Positions 6,783-9,876 of a stretch of DNA of 9,876 bases are shown piece by piece (the stretch's first letter is position 1; each line of letters begins with the position of its first letter). Source of the stretch: Planctomycetaceae bacterium. GTDB lineage: Bacteria; Planctomycetota; Planctomycetia; Planctomycetales; Planctomycetaceae. Where the stretch lies: NCBI GenBank assembly GCA_003503535.1, contig DOCI01000122.1, positions 1 through 9,876 on the forward strand. Reading direction: 5' to 3'. The notes beneath the pieces were generated by a model. That model saw only the letters and a list, made by a program, of their open reading frames with translations, made no database searches and was not told where the DNA came from. Position numbers and translations under genes: made by a program.

Positions 6783-7304
6783 TTATGCGTCGTAATCGAC
6801 AATGATTCGTCCATCCCGGCGGACGATGACATCTACTTCATATTTGCCGAAGTCGTAACGCAATTTGTGTCCAAAACGAGTGACACGCACACGTGGCACC
6901 TCGCAAGGCGGGACACAGATGGTGATCATGGCACATTCAGGGCCACAGTAATTGGCGCGTCGTCTAGGGAGAATTGGTTTCCAGAGGGGAACTTCGACCA
7001 GATACGGAACCGCATGTGGATGTTTACGATGCTGATCCTTGTACACCACTCGATCGTATAACAACGGCAAAGCTGGTGGATACGGTGCGGATTCAACATA
7101 AGGAACAATCGTCTGATATTCCTGTGGCTCCGGCAAATACATCGTCTCGTGTCGTGCTCCCGGTGGTAATGGCGCGGTCTCATAAACCGGTGGAGCGACT
7201 TCATATGTGGTTCCAGGCTGCACCAGAATTGGTCCAGCAACTGCTCCGGTAAATGTGATCAGGCTGATCGAAAACAGACTTAGTGTCATGATTGTTTTAG
7301 TCAT
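6783..7304 (-). CDS. small exported Pro/Tyr-rich protein with a four-cysteine motif
   Basis: I do not recognise this 173-residue protein. It has a signal peptide (about 1-23, hydrophobic core LSLFSISLITFTG, AVA before Gly24), so it is predicted to be secreted or periplasmic. Residues 28-115 are rich in Pro, Tyr, Val and Glu and low in predicted helix. A symmetric cysteine cluster follows, Cys120-X3-Cys124-X5-Cys130-X3-Cys134 (YCGPEC...CVPPCE). The C-terminal 40 residues (VRVTRFGHKLRYDFGKYEVDVIVRRDGRIIVDYDA) look like a short basic beta hairpin. ATG 7304 is chosen because GAGGAG lies six bases upstream; a longer frame from 7352 lacks such a site and would bury the signal peptide. The gene is convergent with the HD-GYP gene. 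A cell-surface or wall-associated role is plausible but not shown. Confidence 0.75.
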   Translation of the reverse strand: MTKTIMTLSLFSISLITFTGAVAGPILVQPGTTYEVAPPVYETAPLPPGARHETMYLPEPQEYQTIVPYVESAPYPPALPLLYDRVVYKDQHRKHPHAVPYLVEVPLWKPILPRRRANYCGPECAMITICVPPCEVPRVRVTRFGHKLRYDFGKYEVDVIVRRDGRIIVDYDA

Positions 7305-7316
7305 TTTACTCTCCTC
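7305..7316 (-). promoter_or_regulatory. strong ribosome-binding site that fixes the start
   Basis: On the - strand GAGGAG (7316-7311) is followed by AGTAAA and then ATG at 7304. The 6-base spacing is ideal. It settles the start of the 173-residue gene over an upstream in-frame candidate at 7352. The same context occurs before the 420-residue gene. Confidence 0.75.
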
Positions 7317-7517
7317 ATTCAGACAGATTATCAGTCTTCCTATAGTTCGCATCTCTCCAATTCTACCATTTTGTGTGGCTGACTGTACTGAAATTATGCC
7401 TGAGTCATGAGATTTTATACCATCTTACCAGTTGGAGTGATTCTGCCGAATTGCACGGTCATTCGCTCTGCGACTTTCACAACAGGCAGGCCCAACACTC
7501 TGATCTCAAGTCTTCCG

Positions 7518-8780
7518 TTACTCGATGGCTGAATTCTCTGTGCGATATCGTTTCAACGACATCAGTGCGAAGGCGGTGCCATAGGGTTGGTGGTAATCGT
7601 AGAGAGGATAGTCCCACCAGGAGCCATCTTTTTCCTGACGTTCGAGCATTAGTCGAGCCAATGGGTGGGCAAATTGAGCCCGCTCTGCCACAGGAAGTTC
7701 TTCCAGGCACAATGCTCCGTAATAATGACCGTAGTAATAGAAGTAGCCAGCGACCGAAAACCAGGCTTCATGAGGAATTGGGCGTTTGCGACCAATATCC
7801 AGCCAGCCGTTGCGAACGACTAAGCGTTCGAGCCATTCTTTGAGGACGTCTTGAGTAATATCTGTCTGTCCCCAATAGAGCAAAGCGATATTGCAGGCTT
7901 GAGAACGTCCTAAACTTCCCCCCGGTCGATTGACTGGATGCACTGGGGAATTCTTGAGATATTCGCCGTAGAGATAACTGAAGTCGTTTTTCTGTTGTCG
8001 CAAAATCGCAGCGACGGCTCGTTCCTGAACTTTCTTCGGAGGTTCAAAGCCTCGTTGAGCGACATCGTGGAAGGCCACAAGGACTGTTGCGGCGACAAAA
8101 CTGATTGAGGAACTTGAAGGGCGCTTGGTACCATAGCGGAAATCGTAATATCCCCAGCCTCCATCGACTGATTCGTAACGGGTGAGCATGTCAAACTGTT
8201 GAGCAATCTGCTCGGCAATTTGTTCCTGCATAGCGGGGTTATCTGCATTACGATCATGCATTCTCGCCAGTGCCTGCAAGGCATAAGCATGCCCCCAGAC
8301 ATTATAAATTGCGGTTTGATCGGCTCGTCGGAGATAAGGCAATTTCTCGACCAGCCACGATTCCCCCAGATCAATCGCCTCCTTGCATTCAGGAAATCGA
8401 GGTTCCATTTCGATTAAAGCAGAAATGGCCAGAGCCGTCGTTCCCATTTTGAAAGCATGATGAGCGCCGGGTATTGGCGCGTAAATATTCAAGCCTTTGG
8501 TTCGCGTCGGATTGCCCCAGGAACCATCTTTATTCTGATAGCCGATCAGAAAATCGACTCCCCGTTTGCAGGATGCATCGATCTTCGCTGCCGGAACAGG
8601 CACCTGCATTTCATCGTCAATACGATCTTCTTCTGCAGATGCCACACCAAATTTCTGTTCGGTTTTCGGCTCCGTTGTTTCTTCTACCGGCGTAGTGACT
8701 TCATCAGCATTTGCCGAAGTGAACATCATTAACAGGATGAGGACCGAAGTCCCGAGTGAACTCCATTTCCAGATGTGCAT
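7518..8780 (-). CDS. exported squalene-cyclase-fold (prenyltransferase/squalene oxidase repeat) protein
   Basis: The product has 420 residues. A signal peptide lies at about 1-25 (WKWSSLGTSVLILLMMFTSANA before Asp26), then an acidic Thr/Glu-rich linker to about residue 65. Residues 66-410 form an alpha/alpha-toroid. It carries QW-type repeats at YQNKDGSW (81-88), YESVDGGWGYYDF (202-214) and RQEKDGSWWDYPLYDY (381-396), with a helix pair between each. The DXDD catalytic motif of hopene or squalene cyclases is not present, and the protein is about two thirds of their length, so it is unlikely to make hopanoids. Related exported proteins are frequent in Planctomycetes and have no established function. 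A Tyr-rich stretch (FYYYGHYYGALC, 347-358) is notable. ATG 8780 follows AGGAG with a 6-base spacing; an in-frame extension to 8810 has no such site. It runs in the same direction as ahcY but is separated by a terminator. Confidence 0.8.
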   Translation of the reverse strand: MHIWKWSSLGTSVLILLMMFTSANADEVTTPVEETTEPKTEQKFGVASAEEDRIDDEMQVPVPAAKIDASCKRGVDFLIGYQNKDGSWGNPTRTKGLNIYAPIPGAHHAFKMGTTALAISALIEMEPRFPECKEAIDLGESWLVEKLPYLRRADQTAIYNVWGHAYALQALARMHDRNADNPAMQEQIAEQIAQQFDMLTRYESVDGGWGYYDFRYGTKRPSSSSISFVAATVLVAFHDVAQRGFEPPKKVQERAVAAILRQQKNDFSYLYGEYLKNSPVHPVNRPGGSLGRSQACNIALLYWGQTDITQDVLKEWLERLVVRNGWLDIGRKRPIPHEAWFSVAGYFYYYGHYYGALCLEELPVAERAQFAHPLARLMLERQEKDGSWWDYPLYDYHQPYGTAFALMSLKRYRTENSAIE

Positions 8781-8792
8781 TTTGCTCTCCTG
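8781..8792 (-). promoter_or_regulatory. ribosome-binding site fixing the start of the QW-repeat gene
   Basis: On the - strand CAGGAG (8792-8787) is followed by AGCAAA and ATG at 8780. Eleven of the twelve bases ending at the ATG match the context before the 173-residue gene (AGGAGAGTAAAATG there, AGGAGAGCAAAATG here). Confidence 0.7.
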
Positions 8793-8794
8793 TT

Positions 8795-8811
8795 TTTGAA
8801 GTTGCTTCAAA
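8795..8811. promoter_or_regulatory. 7-bp dyad just upstream of the ribosome-binding site
   Basis: TTTGAAG (8795-8801) pairs with CTTCAAA (8805-8811) across a 3-base centre, ending three bases before the Shine-Dalgarno sequence of the 420-residue gene. It could be an operator or a small stabilising 5' hairpin. It could also be chance, as it is short and AT-rich. Confidence 0.25.
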
Positions 8812-8827
8812 TACGGAATAGGATTTC

Positions 8828-8906
8828 GGGTGGCCGGGGTCGAACGTAGTGCCCCCAGATAGTATGACGCTCAGGGGGATTTGCTTCGCTACGACCCCAG
8901 CCCCCC
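8828..8906. repeat. REP-like imperfect hairpin element
   Basis: The outer arms 8828-8842 and 8892-8906 pair at 13 of 15 positions, including GGGGTCG (8836-8842) with CGACCCC (8892-8898). Inside, CCCCCAGA (8852-8859) pairs with TCAGGGGG (8871-8878) with one mismatch, leaving an 11-base loop and an unequal internal bulge. The element lies in a gap between two - strand genes. It shares TCGGGTGG (8826-8833) with the other REP-like element (1222-1229). No U-run follows, so it is not a classical terminator. Repetition elsewhere in the genome cannot be judged from this window. Confidence 0.6.
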
Positions 8907-8949
8907 ACTTTTATTTCATCTTAATGTTATCGACGACCTATCCATGAGA

Positions 8950-8978
8950 AAACCCCGGAGAGAAAATCTCCGGGGTTT
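8950..8978 (-). terminator. rho-independent terminator of ahcY
   Basis: AAACCCCGGAGA (8950-8961) pairs perfectly with TCTCCGGGGTTT (8967-8978) around the loop GAAAA. Read on the - strand, the GC-rich stem ends in a TTTT run at 8952-8949. It starts about 40 bases past the ahcY stop codon and should isolate ahcY from the 420-residue gene. Confidence 0.9.
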
Positions 8979-9018
8979 CAATATTCTTAACTGTGATTCG
9001 CATCAAGCGAATCAACTC

Positions 9019-9876
9019 TTAATAGCGGTAGTATTCCGGCTTGTAAGGACCTTCAACAGGCAGGTTCAGATAGTCGGCTTGCTCCTGCGTCAGGGTCGTC
9101 ATTTTGACACCGAGTTTGCCCAGGTGCAGACGAGCCACTTCTTCATCGAGTTCTTTCGGCAGTACCCAGACACCCAATTCGTAGCTGGCATCATCACTCC
9201 AGAGTGCCATCTGTCCGAGAACCTGGTTCGTGAAACTGGCTGACATCACAAAGGAAGGATGACCGGTGGCACAACCCAGATTGACCAGTCGTCCTTCGGC
9301 CAGCACAAGCAGGGCTTTGCCATCAGGATAAACATAACGATCAACCGGACCACCTTCTTCAGAGTGAGTCTTAATTGATTGTTTTTTGATGTCCTTGCGA
9401 TTATTCAGATAGGCAATCTGAATTTCGGAATCGAAGTGTCCAATGTTACAGACAATCGCTTCGTGCTTCATCACATTCATGTGTTCGCCACGGATGACAT
9501 CGCAGCAGCCTGTTGTTGTCACGAAGATATCGCCCTTTGGAGCAGCTTCTTCCATTGTGATGACTTCGTGGCCTTCCATTGCAGCCTGTAATGCACAGAT
9601 CGGATCGATTTCAGTCACGATGACACGAGCACCGAGGCCGTCCATCGCGTCTGCACAACCTTTGCCGACATCGCCATAGCCACAGACGACAACCACTTTA
9701 CCGGCGACCATGATATCAGTCGCACGTTTGATCCCATCGGCCAGCGATTCGCGGCAGCCATACAGGTTATCGAACTTACTCTTGGTGACGGAATCGTTCA
9801 CATTGATCGCAGGCACACCGAGCTTACCTTCTTTGTGCATCTGATGTAAACGATGCACACCAGTGGTGGTTTCTTC
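9019..9876 (-). CDS. ahcY: adenosylhomocysteinase, C-terminal part (runs off the right edge)
   Basis: This cytoplasmic NAD-dependent enzyme hydrolyses S-adenosylhomocysteine to adenosine and homocysteine, relieving product inhibition of methyltransferases in the SAM cycle. The visible 285 residues begin in the conserved [10 protein letters not shown] and reach the canonical end [10 protein letters not shown], so about the first 140-150 residues lie outside the window. Landmarks are [11 protein letters not shown] (fragment residues 27-37, active-site Lys and Asp), the Rossmann loop GYGDVGKG, the acidic [14 protein letters not shown] that binds the NAD ribose, [15 protein letters not shown] with the conserved His, and [19 protein letters not shown]. 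The reading frame is intact and the sequence is highly conserved, so it is almost certainly functional. The start codon, ribosome-binding site and any riboswitch are not visible. Confidence 0.97.
   Translation of the reverse strand, partial: EETTTGVHRLHQMHKEGKLGVPAINVNDSVTKSKFDNLYGCRESLADGIKRATDIMVAGKVVVVCGYGDVGKGCADAMDGLGARVIVTEIDPICALQAAMEGHEVITMEEAAPKGDIFVTTTGCCDVIRGEHMNVMKHEAIVCNIGHFDSEIQIAYLNNRKDIKKQSIKTHSEEGGPVDRYVYPDGKALLVLAEGRLVNLGCATGHPSFVMSASFTNQVLGQMALWSDDASYELGVWVLPKELDEEVARLHLGKLGVKMTTLTQEQADYLNLPVEGPYKPEYYRY

Noticed and set aside
7305..7517. Promoter for the 173-residue gene or terminator for the QW-repeat gene in the gap between them
   Set aside because: Isolated -10-like strings (TAGAAT, TATAAA on the - strand) lack a -35 partner at proper spacing. 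No GC-rich hairpin with a U-run follows the QW-repeat stop codon.
7373..7843. A 156-codon + strand frame overlapping the 3' end of the QW-repeat gene
   Set aside because: Most of it is antisense to the QW-repeat coding sequence. The product is Cys/His/Arg-rich and unlike any protein family, as expected for a shadow frame.
8881..9243. A 120-codon + strand frame over the REP-like element, terminator and ahcY 3' end
   Set aside because: It is antisense to highly conserved ahcY sequence and begins inside the hairpin element, with no Shine-Dalgarno sequence.
1..9876. CRISPR array, tRNA, rRNA, phage or complete insertion sequence
   Set aside because: No regularly spaced direct repeats, no cloverleaf with tRNA invariant bases, no transposase or integrase motifs were seen in any frame.

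Overview
The window looks like chromosomal DNA from a member of the Planctomycetota, probably a Planctomycetaceae relative such as Gimesia or Rubinisphaera. That placement is an inference from several family types together: an exported squalene-cyclase-fold (QW-repeat) protein, the remnant of a VCBS/FG-GAP protein, an HD-GYP protein with a planctomycete-style N-terminal region, a proline-rich exported protein, and a very large LptA/OstA-like protein next to an arabinose-5-phosphate isomerase. No marker gene fixes the genus. The base composition is moderate and no part of the window looks recently acquired.

Left part (1-4337, + strand). A complete kdsD/kpsF-type arabinose-5-phosphate isomerase (SIS plus two CBS domains), the first committed step to Kdo, is followed after a 171-base gap by a 991-residue secreted protein whose sequence reads as repeated LptA/LptC (OstA)-like beta modules. 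In proteobacteria kdsD commonly sits just before kdsC-lptC-lptA-lptB, so this pair looks like a reduced version of the lipopolysaccharide synthesis and transport locus, with one giant periplasmic protein in place of the small LptC and LptA. This is the most interesting item in the window. The gap between the two genes holds a compound inverted-repeat (REP-like) element.

Middle (4338-6782). On the - strand lies a truncated VCBS/FG-GAP gene fragment, which ends abruptly in the middle of a repeat motif. A gene-free stretch follows, carrying several dyads, an ATGTGTA motif in three copies, a possible sigma-70 promoter and a 13-bp perfect inverted repeat. It leads into a 449-residue HD-GYP protein (+) in which several metal or catalytic positions are substituted. 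A strong bidirectional terminator separates that gene from the next, convergent one.

Right part (6783-9876, - strand). Two exported proteins of unknown role follow: a 173-residue Pro/Tyr-rich protein with a symmetric four-cysteine motif, and a 420-residue QW-repeat alpha/alpha-toroid protein. They have near-identical ribosome-binding contexts. Beyond them are a REP-like hairpin, a strong terminator, and the C-terminal two thirds of adenosylhomocysteinase (ahcY), which runs off the right edge. I found no tRNA, rRNA, CRISPR array, intact insertion sequence or phage gene.
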